DNA from: an uncultured Saprospiraceae bacterium
GTDB lineage: Bacteria; Bacteroidota; Bacteroidia; Chitinophagales; Saprospiraceae
Direction of reading: 5' to 3'
Length of the DNA stretch: 64,000 nucleotides
NCBI GenBank assembly: GCA_937921525.1
Contig: CAKZUM010000221.1
Span: forward strand, 25,038-89,037
Under the pieces are notes generated by a model. It was not told where the DNA came from, did not search any database, and saw only the letters and a list, made by a program, of their open reading frames with translations. Each line of letters starts with the position of its first letter. Position 1 is the stretch's first letter. A program made the position numbers and the translations under genes. Below, one piece after another: positions 26,833 through 35,270 of the stretch.

Positions 26833-28121
26833 TGGAGATGGAAAAAAATGACTACAATAACATAAAGAAGATTTTAGATAATCCGCCAAGCTTTCCATAT
26901 AAGGAAGAACAATGGAATGCCTTAGCCAAACAACTTGACCAAGCGGAAGAAAAGTCAGCTAGCTATTGGGAGCGGTATGCTTGGTTACTAATGATCCTAC
27001 CTTTTCTATTACTAGGTGGTTGGGCTTGGCATACTATTCAAAAAGCAAATCAAGAAATTTTTAAGCTAAAAAAACAAGTAGAACAGGTAAATTTAGTAAA
27101 TGAAAACATAGTAGATACAACCATCTATCGATCTACCGTTTATGTGTATGATACGATCTACCAAACAAAAACTATCTATCAAGAAGTAGATTCTCCAATA
27201 AAAGCGGCTTTACAATTGAATAAACCCGCTAGTTTAAGTCAACAACTGCAGCTTGCTTTTGAACAAAAAGGAGTAGGTACGAAGTTTCAGCAAACCATAT
27301 TTACACCTCTAAGTCAAATTGGAATAGGTGGCGTACAACAAATTTTAAACCAATCAAGAAGCACCCCAACTGTCTATGCTTATAATGAAGAAGCAATCAA
27401 ACAGCCTTTAACCGCTACTGACATTCTACAAGTAGATTTGCTTGATCTTCCTCTAAGAGACATGCCACTGTTTTTATACGATGAGCCTGCTCAGGTCACA
27501 GAACCAGATAATTCACGCTTATTTTTACAACCTACAGGTTTTAGTCTTGGGATAGAGGGCAGTTTATTGAAGCTTATCCATGCACCTGTTTTGAGTACCC
27601 AAGGTTATACCCTAGGCTTATCAAGTGATATACATTTTGGGAGTAATTTGAGTATGTTTATTGGTGGAGAGTATCTTGAAAATCAATATAAGGTAACAAA
27701 TATAGAAGACTTTGAAATTTACCCTACTGTTACACCTGATGACAGAACAGACCTTTTAAGTTACATTCGAATCAAGTCTAGATATCTACAGATTCCATTT
27801 GGGTTTAAATATAAATTTCAATCAATGAAATCCTTAAGACCTTACTTAGGCTTCGGTTTAATTGCTAGAAAACCTATAGCTAAAGAATTAGACTATGAAT
27901 TTTTAGGCGTAAGGGAAGAATATTATATCAACCGTTCCTATAATACTAAAGGGTTCGCCATTAATACTTGGAGAGGAGATATAGGCGTGGAGCTAGCTCT
28001 TAATAAAGAATGGAATGTGTATTTAGAGGCAACATATGATCAAGATTTCAGAAAAAGCACCTTTGATTTTGAGCAAATCAAATACCTTAATCTACGAGCA
28101 GGTGTTTTGTATAATTTTTGA
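26832..28121 (+). CDS. Membrane partner of sigma 1: anti-sigma-like N-terminus, inner-membrane helix, C-terminal beta-barrel
   Basis: A 429-residue protein starting at 26832 (TGATG overlap). Residues 1-45 are cytosolic and carry a Trp helix (EEQWNALAKQLDQAEE) like those of anti-sigma domains. A membrane helix spans about 49-67 (WLLMILPFLLLGGWAW), followed by a coiled coil (IFKLKKQVEQVNLVNENI) and a long periplasmic linker. The C-terminal half resembles an OmpA-like outer-membrane barrel (FSLGIEGSLLKLI; LQIPFGFKYKF; LRAGVLYNF) and ends in Phe. The whole could span both membranes and pass outer-membrane status to the sigma factor. The same architecture recurs at 40632. Confidence 0.82.
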   Translation: MEMEKNDYNNIKKILDNPPSFPYKEEQWNALAKQLDQAEEKSASYWERYAWLLMILPFLLLGGWAWHTIQKANQEIFKLKKQVEQVNLVNENIVDTTIYRSTVYVYDTIYQTKTIYQEVDSPIKAALQLNKPASLSQQLQLAFEQKGVGTKFQQTIFTPLSQIGIGGVQQILNQSRSTPTVYAYNEEAIKQPLTATDILQVDLLDLPLRDMPLFLYDEPAQVTEPDNSRLFLQPTGFSLGIEGSLLKLIHAPVLSTQGYTLGLSSDIHFGSNLSMFIGGEYLENQYKVTNIEDFEIYPTVTPDDRTDLLSYIRIKSRYLQIPFGFKYKFQSMKSLRPYLGFGLIARKPIAKELDYEFLGVREEYYINRSYNTKGFAINTWRGDIGVELALNKEWNVYLEATYDQDFRKSTFDFEQIKYLNLRAGVLYNF

Positions 28122-28130
28122 CAATAGAAC

Positions 28131-28160
28131 AGGCAACCCTTTCATAAAAAACTACCGTAC
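28131..28160 (+). promoter_or_regulatory. Family A ECF promoter upstream of the first PepSY-like lipoprotein
   Basis: AGGCAACC, 17 bases, CGTAC, about 113 bases before the lipoprotein start. The leader contains a hairpin at 28207-28236. Confidence 0.7.
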
Positions 28161-28206
28161 CTTTTTATAGGTATACAATAATTTATATTTATTATTTTTA
28201 AATAAC

Positions 28207-28236
28207 TGCCAACTCCAAGTAGAGTTTGGAGCTGGC
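28207..28236 (+). other. Leader hairpin
   Basis: TGCCAACTCCAA and TTGGAGCTGGCA form a 12-base stem with one mismatch. No T-run follows, so it is more likely an RNA structure in the leader of the lipoprotein gene than a classical terminator. Confidence 0.45.
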
Positions 28237-28273
28237 AGCGCTTATTCAATTCTTAAATAAACTTTTCAAAATT

Positions 28274-29443
28274 ATGAAGATTTTTCGAATTTTTCTCGTT
28301 TTCTTAGTAACAGGAGCATTAATAGTTGCTTGTTCAAAGGAATCCAAAGAAGAAATGAGTTCAGTAGTTAATGAATCCGCGACAGTAGCTACTATTAGTG
28401 CTAACATCCCATTAGATGCTAGTCTACAAAAATTGGAAGCTACATTACTGAATTTCGATCAAACGGAGGAGTTTAGAGCACAAAGCATAACAGCTTCCTC
28501 TAGAAATGCTTTACCAGCTAGAGTATTAAACACCGTAGCTAACAATTATCCAAATGCCACTATCCAGTCTTATGAAGTGTATACTTCTGTTCCTGGGGCA
28601 TCTTACCAACATTATTCTGTACTATTAGATAATGGTATAGAGTTCGTTGTTTTTCAGTGGGGACATATTCTAGCTAGAGCAACTATAGAAGCAGTATATG
28701 AACCAAATGAACTTAAAGCAGGACAGTTACCTTGGAATTTATTACTTAGAATTTATAGCAATTATCAAAATGATCTTATCGAAGAAATAGAGCCTAGAGG
28801 GAGTTCTTTTGAAGTAGATTTAAAAGACGGTAGAGAATTGATTATTAATGCCAGTGGTACAGTGATTGCGATCAATCAAGATGCAGATGGCGATGATGAT
28901 GATGATGATTCAGGGAATACTTTACCCGGGGTTGATGGCATAGATAACAATTCTTCTTCGGACGATGACGATGATGGTTTAGGAGACAACGATGATGGAG
29001 TCTCAGGCAACAATGACGATGACGATGATGGTAATGGCGATAATGATGACGGTATATCTAGCAATAATGATGACGATGATGACGGAGATGGAGACAATGA
29101 TGATGGTGTATCTAGCAACAGTGATGACGATGATGACGGCAACGGAGACGACGATGATGGAGTTGCTGGAAATGGTAATCATATTGATCCAGCAACACTT
29201 CCTACTGCTATTCGGAATTACATAGCAGCTAATTACCCAGGTGCCACTATTACGGAGGCGGAGAGATACAGTAATCAATACGAAGTTGAGTTAAACAATG
29301 GTGTAGAACTTTATTTTGACTTAAATGGTAATTTAATCAGTTCTTCTGGTAGTTCTTCAGATGACGATGATGATAATGGAACTAGTGACAACGACGATGA
29401 TGATGATAATGGAACTAGCGACAACGACGATGATGATAACTAA
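28274..29443 (+). CDS. PepSY-like lipoprotein with Asp-rich tandem repeats
   Basis: A 389-residue outer-surface or periplasmic lipoprotein. The ATG at 28274 gives a good lipoprotein signal (FLVFLVTGALIVAC). Three PepSY-like units (DUF2874 type) are seen: LPARVLNTVANNYPNATIQS, LPWNLLLRIYSNYQNDLIEE, and LPTAIRNYIAANYPGATITE, each followed by a V-x-LDNG/ELNNG-like strand. Between units 2 and 3 lie four 18-residue repeats of the form DDDDDGxGDxDDGVSxNx, and the C-terminus has shorter DDDDDNGTSDN repeats. The Asp-Gly spacing is like calcium-binding loops. Expected to bind cations; that is inference. A family A promoter lies upstream. Confidence 0.85.
   Translation: MKIFRIFLVFLVTGALIVACSKESKEEMSSVVNESATVATISANIPLDASLQKLEATLLNFDQTEEFRAQSITASSRNALPARVLNTVANNYPNATIQSYEVYTSVPGASYQHYSVLLDNGIEFVVFQWGHILARATIEAVYEPNELKAGQLPWNLLLRIYSNYQNDLIEEIEPRGSSFEVDLKDGRELIINASGTVIAINQDADGDDDDDDSGNTLPGVDGIDNNSSSDDDDDGLGDNDDGVSGNNDDDDDGNGDNDDGISSNNDDDDDGDGDNDDGVSSNSDDDDDGNGDDDDGVAGNGNHIDPATLPTAIRNYIAANYPGATITEAERYSNQYEVELNNGVELYFDLNGNLISSSGSSSDDDDDNGTSDNDDDDDNGTSDNDDDDN
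28961..29176 (+). repeat. Four in-frame 54-base repeats coding Asp-rich units
   Basis: Units at 28961-29014, 29015-29068, 29069-29122 and 29123-29176. Each encodes 18 residues, starting DDDDDG with a second acidic turn at residues 9-13. Codons alternate GAT and GAC, so the units are conserved more in protein than in DNA. Copy number can change without breaking the frame. Confidence 0.85.
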
Positions 29444-29466
29444 TTTATTATTCTAATTCATCCAAA

Positions 29467-29512
29467 TCTATCCTGTCTCCTTCCTTGAAACGGAGGGGAT
29501 AGGATAGTTTAT
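29467..29512 (+). terminator. Probable terminator after the PepSY-like gene
   Basis: CTATCCTGTCTCC and GGAGGGGATAGGATAG form an imperfect stem, followed by TTTATTT. Confidence 0.5.
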
Positions 29513-29565
29513 TTGCACCGAACTTTTAGACAACTGCTTCTTTTTCTACTAAAACAAGCAAAATA

Positions 29566-30993
29566 ATGAACTTTAACACATTCCAAAAACAACTGCAAGC
29601 GTCCACCTCTATTGCTTCTTTAGCATTTTTTAGAATGGCTTTTGGTGCTATTATGCTATGGGAAGTTTGTCGATATTTTCACTATGGTTGGATTGACAGA
29701 TATTGGATACGACCAGATTTTTATTTTACTTATCCTGGGTTTGATTGGATAAGCCCATGGGAGGGGAATGGGATGTATCTTCACTTTATGTTTTTGGGTG
29801 TTCTGGCTATTTTCATCCTATTAGGATTTTGTTATAGAATTGCCAGTGCATTATTTTTTCTAGGTTTTACTTATATCTTTTTATTAGATCAAGCCAACTA
29901 TCTAAATCATTTTTACTTAATTTCTTTATTAAGCTTTTTACTGATACTAGTGCCTGCTAACAAAAATTATTCCTTAGATGCAGCACTTCGGCCAAATAAG
30001 GCAAGCGATACGATTCCGTTATGGGCCTTACGATTAGTTCAATTTCAGATGGCCATTCCTTATATTTATGGAGGTATTGCCAAAATTAACCACGATTGGC
30101 TGAGAGGAGAACCTATGCAAATGTGGTTAAAAGATAGTAGCGCTTTTCCGTTTATTGGTCCTTATTTAACAATGGATGGAATGGCTTTGTTTTTTAGTTA
30201 TAGTGGTCTATTATTAGATCTATTAATTGTTCCTTTCTTAATTTGGAAACGTACTCGATTATTCGCTTTTGTAGCCATTACTTTATTTCATTTAACCAAT
30301 TCCCAATTATTTCATATTGGAATTTTTCCTTGGTTTATGATCGCTGCAACGACTATCTTTTTTGAACCAGATTGGTGCAAGAATATAATTGCTCGTTTTT
30401 ATACGTCCCCTACCTCTAATGTCTATTCTCGACAAATAGTAAAAAAAGCAAATTTAAAATGGGGTGGATATGCACTAGGTATATATATCGCATGGCAACT
30501 ACTCTTCCCATTTCGTCATATACTAATACCAGGCAATGTACATTGGACAGAAGAAGGGCATATCTTTTCTTGGCATATGAAATTAAGAGATAAACGTTCT
30601 AAAGCGACCTTCTACGTAAAAGATCTTGATAGTCCCAATGCAAAAGAATGGAAAATAAAAAATAAACGCTATCTCAGTAAGCGACAACGTAGCAAAATGG
30701 CCACTCGTCCATTACTAATCTACCAATATGCGCATCATCTCAAGGAAGTATATCAAAAAGAAGGCTATGAAAATGTTCAAGTAAGGGCAGAAATCAATAC
30801 TTCACTAAATGGCAGACCAAGACAATTACTAGTAGATCCTTTTACTGACTTAGCTGCTATTGACCAATATACGTATCCTGGCAAATGGATTAATCCCTTG
30901 TATTTTAGTCTTGGTGATAAAGACTATTTTACGGAAGAGCCGATAAAAAAAAACAAAGTCACACCTGTTGTTCTTGAAGAATCACAACATTGA
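29566..30993 (+). CDS. HTTM / vitamin K-dependent gamma-carboxylase-like membrane protein
   Basis: A 475-residue integral membrane protein of the HTTM (VKGC-like) family. The N-terminal signature is present (ASLAFFRMAFGAIMLWEVCR; YFTYPGFDWI), then several helices, NHFYLISLLSFLLILVPANK, WALRLVQFQMAIPYIYGGIA then KINHDWLRG, and FHLTNSQLFHIGIFPWFM. A C-terminal soluble domain of about 150 residues follows (KRYLSKRQRSKMATRPLLIY). In animals the family carboxylates Glu next to reduced vitamin K; the reaction of bacterial relatives is unknown. It is placed between two acidic PepSY lipoproteins and near a DCC protein. Confidence 0.88.
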   Translation: MNFNTFQKQLQASTSIASLAFFRMAFGAIMLWEVCRYFHYGWIDRYWIRPDFYFTYPGFDWISPWEGNGMYLHFMFLGVLAIFILLGFCYRIASALFFLGFTYIFLLDQANYLNHFYLISLLSFLLILVPANKNYSLDAALRPNKASDTIPLWALRLVQFQMAIPYIYGGIAKINHDWLRGEPMQMWLKDSSAFPFIGPYLTMDGMALFFSYSGLLLDLLIVPFLIWKRTRLFAFVAITLFHLTNSQLFHIGIFPWFMIAATTIFFEPDWCKNIIARFYTSPTSNVYSRQIVKKANLKWGGYALGIYIAWQLLFPFRHILIPGNVHWTEEGHIFSWHMKLRDKRSKATFYVKDLDSPNAKEWKIKNKRYLSKRQRSKMATRPLLIYQYAHHLKEVYQKEGYENVQVRAEINTSLNGRPRQLLVDPFTDLAAIDQYTYPGKWINPLYFSLGDKDYFTEEPIKKNKVTPVVLEESQH

Positions 30994-31097
30994 TGCGTAC
31001 CCTGAAAAGGGTATTTACAGAAGGAGAGGCAACGCTCAAGGCATTTTATACCGTACCTCCTTATATAGTAGAATACCATTCATTGTTAAGTGTTTGA
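30993..31097 (+). CDS. Tiny ORF (34 residues) coupled to the HTTM gene
   Basis: An ATG at 30993 overlaps the HTTM stop (TGATG) and opens a 34-residue frame (MRTLKRVFTEGEATLKAFYT ... YIVEYHSLLSV) with protein-like composition. It may be a translated tail or the end of a split gene. A family A promoter at 31027-31056 lies inside it, which argues that at least part of the sequence has another role. Weakly supported. Confidence 0.35.
   Translation: MRTLKRVFTEGEATLKAFYTVPPYIVEYHSLLSV
31027..31056 (+). promoter_or_regulatory. Family A ECF promoter upstream of the second PepSY-like lipoprotein
   Basis: AGGCAACG, 17 bases, CGTAC, about 135 bases before the ATG at 31191. A terminator-like hairpin at 31089-31148 lies between promoter and gene. 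Confidence 0.68.
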
Positions 31098-31148
31098 GCA
31101 AAAAGATTTGCACAATACAAATTACTTTTGCTCAAACACTATTTTTTT
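31089..31148 (+). terminator. Strong hairpin with T-run between HTTM and PepSY genes; possible attenuator
   Basis: AGTGTTTGAGCAAAAAG pairs with CTTTTGCTCAAACACT, followed by ATTTTTTT. It can end the HTTM transcript. Because the family A promoter lies upstream of it, it would also sit in the leader of the lipoprotein at 31191 and could act as an attenuator. Confidence 0.75.
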
Positions 31149-31190
31149 ACCGTATCAACTACAGTCCTTCTACTATCTAATCCATACAAA

Positions 31191-31790
<600 letters not shown>

Positions 31791-31829
31791 TACTATATTA
31801 TTAATATCCTAACTAATTTCAGTAATATA

Positions 31830-32240
31830 ATGGATTCCTATAACCAATCAATTATTCTATTTGATGGAGTTTGTAACCTTTGTAATGGCTTTGTACAATT
31901 TATTTTGACTAGAGAAAAAACAGATAGATTAATCTTTACTTCCTTACAATCAGATAAAGGAATGGCTCTATTAAAGGAATACCATCTACCCTTAGAAGAA
32001 ACGCCTTCTTCTATTGTTTTTATTGAAGAGGGAAAAGCTTATACTCAATCTACAGCTATCCTCAAAATTGCTAGGCATTTAAAAGGCATTTGGTGTTTAG
32101 CTCCTTACCTTTTAATTATTCCAAAACCGATAAGAGATTTAGTATATGAACTAATTGGCAAAAATCGTTATCGCTTATTTGGAAAAAGTACTACTTGTTG
32201 GTTACCAACTCCCGAATTTAAAAAACGATTTTTAGTTTAA
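31830..32240 (+). CDS. DCC-family thiol-disulfide oxidoreductase-like protein (DUF393)
   Basis: A 136-residue protein of the DCC family, named for its D-x-x-CxxC start: ILFDGVCNLCNGFVQFIL with C15 and C18. Further family blocks are SLQSDKGMALLKEY and STAILKIARHLKG, and a C-terminal YRLFGK. Predicted thioredoxin-like redox protein in the cytosol; no signal peptide. DCC proteins are often encoded near HTTM proteins, as here. Substrate unknown. Confidence 0.9.
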   Translation: MDSYNQSIILFDGVCNLCNGFVQFILTREKTDRLIFTSLQSDKGMALLKEYHLPLEETPSSIVFIEEGKAYTQSTAILKIARHLKGIWCLAPYLLIIPKPIRDLVYELIGKNRYRLFGKSTTCWLPTPEFKKRFLV

Positions 32241-32331
32241 CGCTTCGATCACTAGTCCTCTTATACTTTGAAACATTCTTTTAATTCGGAAGCATTGCTT
32301 AAGCAGGTATATAAGTCTTCGAATTAATAAT

Positions 32332-32356
32332 AGACTTGTTACCCTTTAACAAGTCT
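32332..32356 (+). other. Perfect 10-base hairpin before a GTG start
   Basis: AGACTTGTTA, CCCTT, TAACAAGTCT, ending 16 bases before the GTG at 32373. Without a T-run, it may influence translation or be a symmetric terminator remnant. Confidence 0.5.
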
Positions 32357-32372
32357 AATAAACAAATCTGTT

Positions 32373-32990
32373 GTGAACACCCTCAAAACGATATTTTTTT
32401 TTTTACTAATTGCCAGTAATATACTACTTCTTAGAAACGCTTCTTCGAGCCCTAAACAAGAGAGCTATTCCTCTACTAATGCCGATTATGCAGAATGGTT
32501 AGAAAGAATCACAAATTCGGAATCCATAGAAAAAGGAAGTATTGTAGCTGTCAAAGCTGGTAAAATAACAAAAAACATCAATAATGCAGAGCAATTATTA
32601 GTAGTCTCTCATCGACCTGCGGTAGCAGCAAATAGGCCATCGAAATCTTGGAGTCGTCATGGTAATTATGTAGCATTCCTAGGACAAGTACCTGTACGGG
32701 TAATAGGTGCGGTACAAACAGGTGACTACATCATTGCCCAATCAGATCACTCAGGTGTTGGGAAAGCTGTTGCCCCTGCCAATCTCCATATAAATGACTA
32801 CCAACGAATAGTTGGCAGAGCTTGGGAAGCTAATTCAGATGAAGGTCTTAAAAAAGTGAATACAGTTGTTGGACTAGCTACCAATCAATATCTATCCTTA
32901 TTTCAAAAACAAGCTGATCGGGAAGAGAAATTATCTGAAAAAATACAAAATTTAGAAGAACAAATAAATAATCTAAAAAAACATAATTAA
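32373..32990 (+). CDS. Secreted protein with a tail-fibre/G2-peptidase-like domain and coiled-coil C-terminus
   Basis: A 205-residue protein with a GTG start and a hydrophobic N-terminus (TIFFFLLIASNILLL). The central part (EKGSIVAVKAGKI; YVAFLGQVPVRVIGAVQTGD then YIIAQSDHSGVGKAV; IVGRAWE) resembles the C-terminal domains that follow phage tail-fibre-like or autoproteolytic (Peptidase G2-like) regions. The C-terminus is a coiled coil (REEKLSEKIQNLEEQINNLK), suggesting trimerisation. No phage genes are nearby, so this is probably a surface or adhesin-type use. Weak functional assignment. Confidence 0.7.
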   Translation: MNTLKTIFFFLLIASNILLLRNASSSPKQESYSSTNADYAEWLERITNSESIEKGSIVAVKAGKITKNINNAEQLLVVSHRPAVAANRPSKSWSRHGNYVAFLGQVPVRVIGAVQTGDYIIAQSDHSGVGKAVAPANLHINDYQRIVGRAWEANSDEGLKKVNTVVGLATNQYLSLFQKQADREEKLSEKIQNLEEQINNLKKHN

Positions 32991-33053
32991 GCTTTTTAAA
33001 ACAAGCAACGTTTCCCTGTATCCATATCTGGAACATAGAAGAAAAATAGTACA

Positions 33054-33638
33054 ATGAAAAAAATATCAATTTTAATATTAGGCGTTATATTCTTTGCTTG
33101 TAAGAAGCAAGATTCGATTTCGCTTTTTAATGCAGAGTTAGCCGCTATTACCTTTAATGAATATAATCCTTGTTTAGAAAGTTTTGAGGTTGATCCTTTA
33201 CTCGTACCCAATGCGATAACAGACATGCTCAACAATCAATATCCTACGGCTAATGTGATTAAGACTAGCGTACAGAATGACAATGGTATGTTGCTTTATG
33301 ATGTACAATTGGATAATCAAAAAGAATTCTTTTTAGATGTGAATGCAACCGTCTTAATAGAAAATACAGTTGAATCAGGACAATCAATAGACGTCCAAAG
33401 TTTACCCAATACGCTACGTAGTTTTGTAGCGTCTAATTTCTCTGGAGCATCTATCGAAGGGGCTACCAAAATGAATAAATTTGGTAATCAATATCTTCAG
33501 CTTAGCTTGGGTCAGAATAATCAATTGATTTTTGACGCCTCTGAGAATTTCATTTGTGCTAGTGGTGACTTTAATATGGATGAGGATGAGGACGATGAAG
33601 GCGATGAAGGATATAGTGGAGATGACGATGATGAATAA
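33054..33638 (+). CDS. PepSY-like lipoprotein with acidic C-terminal tail
   Basis: A 194-residue lipoprotein (signal ISILILGVIFFAC). Two PepSY-like units, VPNAITDMLNNQYPTANVIK and LPNTLRSFVASNFSGASIEG, each followed by a strand pair (YDVQLDNQKEFFLD; LQLSLGQNNQLIFD). The tail is Asp/Glu-rich (NMDEDEDDEGDEGYSGDDDD). Upstream AAGCAACG at 33003 recalls the family A -35 box, but no CGTA follows at the right distance. Confidence 0.82.
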   Translation: MKKISILILGVIFFACKKQDSISLFNAELAAITFNEYNPCLESFEVDPLLVPNAITDMLNNQYPTANVIKTSVQNDNGMLLYDVQLDNQKEFFLDVNATVLIENTVESGQSIDVQSLPNTLRSFVASNFSGASIEGATKMNKFGNQYLQLSLGQNNQLIFDASENFICASGDFNMDEDEDDEGDEGYSGDDDDE

Positions 33639-33734
33639 CTCAGTACCTGAAGAAGATAAAATAGGTATCAATCAAATTGATCTATTTACATGCGCTTAGC
33701 ACCTTTTTTACCAGCCAAAATGTAATTATAAATA

Positions 33735-34700
33735 ATGAAATTATTAAAATATACCCTTCTTTTAGCTTTGATTAGTGTGTTCGCCTGTGAAAATACGGAA
33801 GAAATTGATCAATTCAATTTATTAGAAACACCTTGTAATTCTGAATTGGTGTTTATTGATTCAGATAGACTAAACCAAATTTCTTTAATGCCTAATCAAA
33901 TACCAGCTACTATAAGAGCATTTATTGCTGCCGAGTTTCCTGGCAGAACGATTATGTCTGCAAAAGAGTTTGTTACTAAGGACCAACAAAACTTTACCGA
34001 AGTCAGATTGGACTTAATCGGCTATTTATTATTTGATGATACCGAAACTTACCGATGTGTAAATTCCTCGACGGAAACAGATAATACGGTTAGTTTAATA
34101 GAGGTCTCGGAAAGTGGCTCTTGTAGCGATAATCTTGTTTCCTTTAAATTTCAAGTACATCCTATTTTAGTATCTAATTGTGCCCAAAGTGGTTGTCATA
34201 ATTCAAAAGATAAGGAAGATGGAATTTCCGTAGAAACTTATGAGGAGGTGATGAAAGAAATAAGACCCGGAAATGCTAATAGAAGTGAGCATTATAAAAG
34301 TATTACGGAAGACCCTGATGATGATGACATTATGCCAGAAAGACCAAGAGATCCTTTGTTGGCATCTGAAATTAAAATCATCGGTGATTGGATAAATCAA
34401 GGAGCAGGGAATACAGATTGTTCCGTACCTTGCGACGCTACCGCTAACTCTTTTAAAGAAAATATTCAACCTTTATTTAAAATGTATTGCTATGGTTGTC
34501 ACCAAGCAAATGACCAACAAGGAAATGTTAGCATGGAAGACTATGAACACATCTTGGAATACGTTAGAGATGGGTCACTTTTGGGTTCTATGAAACACGA
34601 AAGAGGTTATGATGCGATGCCGCTTTATTTAGATAAAATGACAGATTGTCAAATTGCCCAAGTAGAGAATTGGATAACTGAAGGTGCGCTAAATAATTAG
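33735..34700 (+). CDS. Lipoprotein joining a PepSY-like unit with two c-type haem-like motifs
   Basis: A 321-residue lipoprotein (LISVFAC). The N-terminal third has one PepSY-like unit (MPNQIPATIRAFIAAEFPGR). Then come two modules of a cytochrome-c-like kind: VHPILVSNCAQSGCH (C-x4-C-H, unusual spacing) and IQPLFKMYCYGCH (CxxCH). Each is followed by DYEH/TYEE and a -MP- Met-containing segment (DDIMPERPRD; YDAMPLYLDK) that could supply an axial ligand, and ends IGDWINQGA or VENWITEGA. This is the planctomycete-type cytochrome pattern. Likely exported; whether haem binds the first site is uncertain. Confidence 0.82.
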   Translation: MKLLKYTLLLALISVFACENTEEIDQFNLLETPCNSELVFIDSDRLNQISLMPNQIPATIRAFIAAEFPGRTIMSAKEFVTKDQQNFTEVRLDLIGYLLFDDTETYRCVNSSTETDNTVSLIEVSESGSCSDNLVSFKFQVHPILVSNCAQSGCHNSKDKEDGISVETYEEVMKEIRPGNANRSEHYKSITEDPDDDDIMPERPRDPLLASEIKIIGDWINQGAGNTDCSVPCDATANSFKENIQPLFKMYCYGCHQANDQQGNVSMEDYEHILEYVRDGSLLGSMKHERGYDAMPLYLDKMTDCQIAQVENWITEGALNN

Positions 34701-34811
34701 TGTAGTGTTTTATCGGCATTGTTACTGTATATTCTTTTTAGATTATAATTATTAAGTGACAGTTTTTATCGAGATACCCGTTTTATTTTTTTATAAAACA
34801 TAAACAACAAC

Positions 34812-35264
34812 ATGAAATCTATCTTATTTATTTGTTTCTCATTCTTATTAGTACTAGGGGTACAAGCCCAAGAAGAAGTAAAGACCTTCACAGATATTGA
34901 AAAAGCAAAAAAACATGCTGCCGAAAATAACCAAGACATATTAATGGTCTTTGCTGGTTCGGATTGGTGTAAGCCTTGTATTCAATTTAAAAAAGATGTC
35001 TTACAATCCAATGACTTCGTGGATAGACTAGAGGATAAGTTAAGTATCTTATACTTGGATTTTCCTGCTAGACGAAAAAATAAATTATCAAAAGAACAAA
35101 CGGCGCACAACGAGGCATTAGCAGAACGATTTAATAAATCAGGAGCTTTTCCTAAAATCGTGTTATTAGACCGCCAAGAAAAAGTCTTAGGTAGTCCTGC
35201 CTTTAAAGGTCAGACCGCTTTAGATTTTGTCCATGAACTAGAATCTGCCTTAACTGCTAAATAG
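34812..35264 (+). CDS. Secreted thioredoxin-family protein
   Basis: A 150-residue protein with a signal peptide (ILFICFSFLLVLGVQAQ). A thioredoxin fold with the active site W-C53-K-P-C56 (FAGSDWCKPCIQFKKDVL) and a cis-Pro segment (SGAFPKIVLLDRQ). Predicted to act in the periplasm as a disulfide reductase. It is the first of four genes (Trx, ApbE, DUF4266, DUF3570) that form a close unit, with 6 bases to the next gene. Trx could keep the Cys residues of the DUF4266 protein reduced; inference. Confidence 0.92.
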   Translation: MKSILFICFSFLLVLGVQAQEEVKTFTDIEKAKKHAAENNQDILMVFAGSDWCKPCIQFKKDVLQSNDFVDRLEDKLSILYLDFPARRKNKLSKEQTAHNEALAERFNKSGAFPKIVLLDRQEKVLGSPAFKGQTALDFVHELESALTAK

Positions 35265-35270
35265 TACCTT

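Noticed and set aside
28961..29176. Regular 54-base direct repeats considered as a CRISPR-like array
   Set aside because: The units are contiguous, in frame and encode a protein repeat; there are no spacers.
28876..29278. Ser-rich and Ile/Val-rich ORFs on the minus strand over the Asp repeats
   Set aside because: They are shadows of GAT/GAC codons; the plus-strand lipoprotein explains the sequence.
33003..33032. AAGCAACG upstream of the PepSY gene at 33054 as a family A promoter
   Set aside because: The -10 position reads CTGGA, not CGTA.
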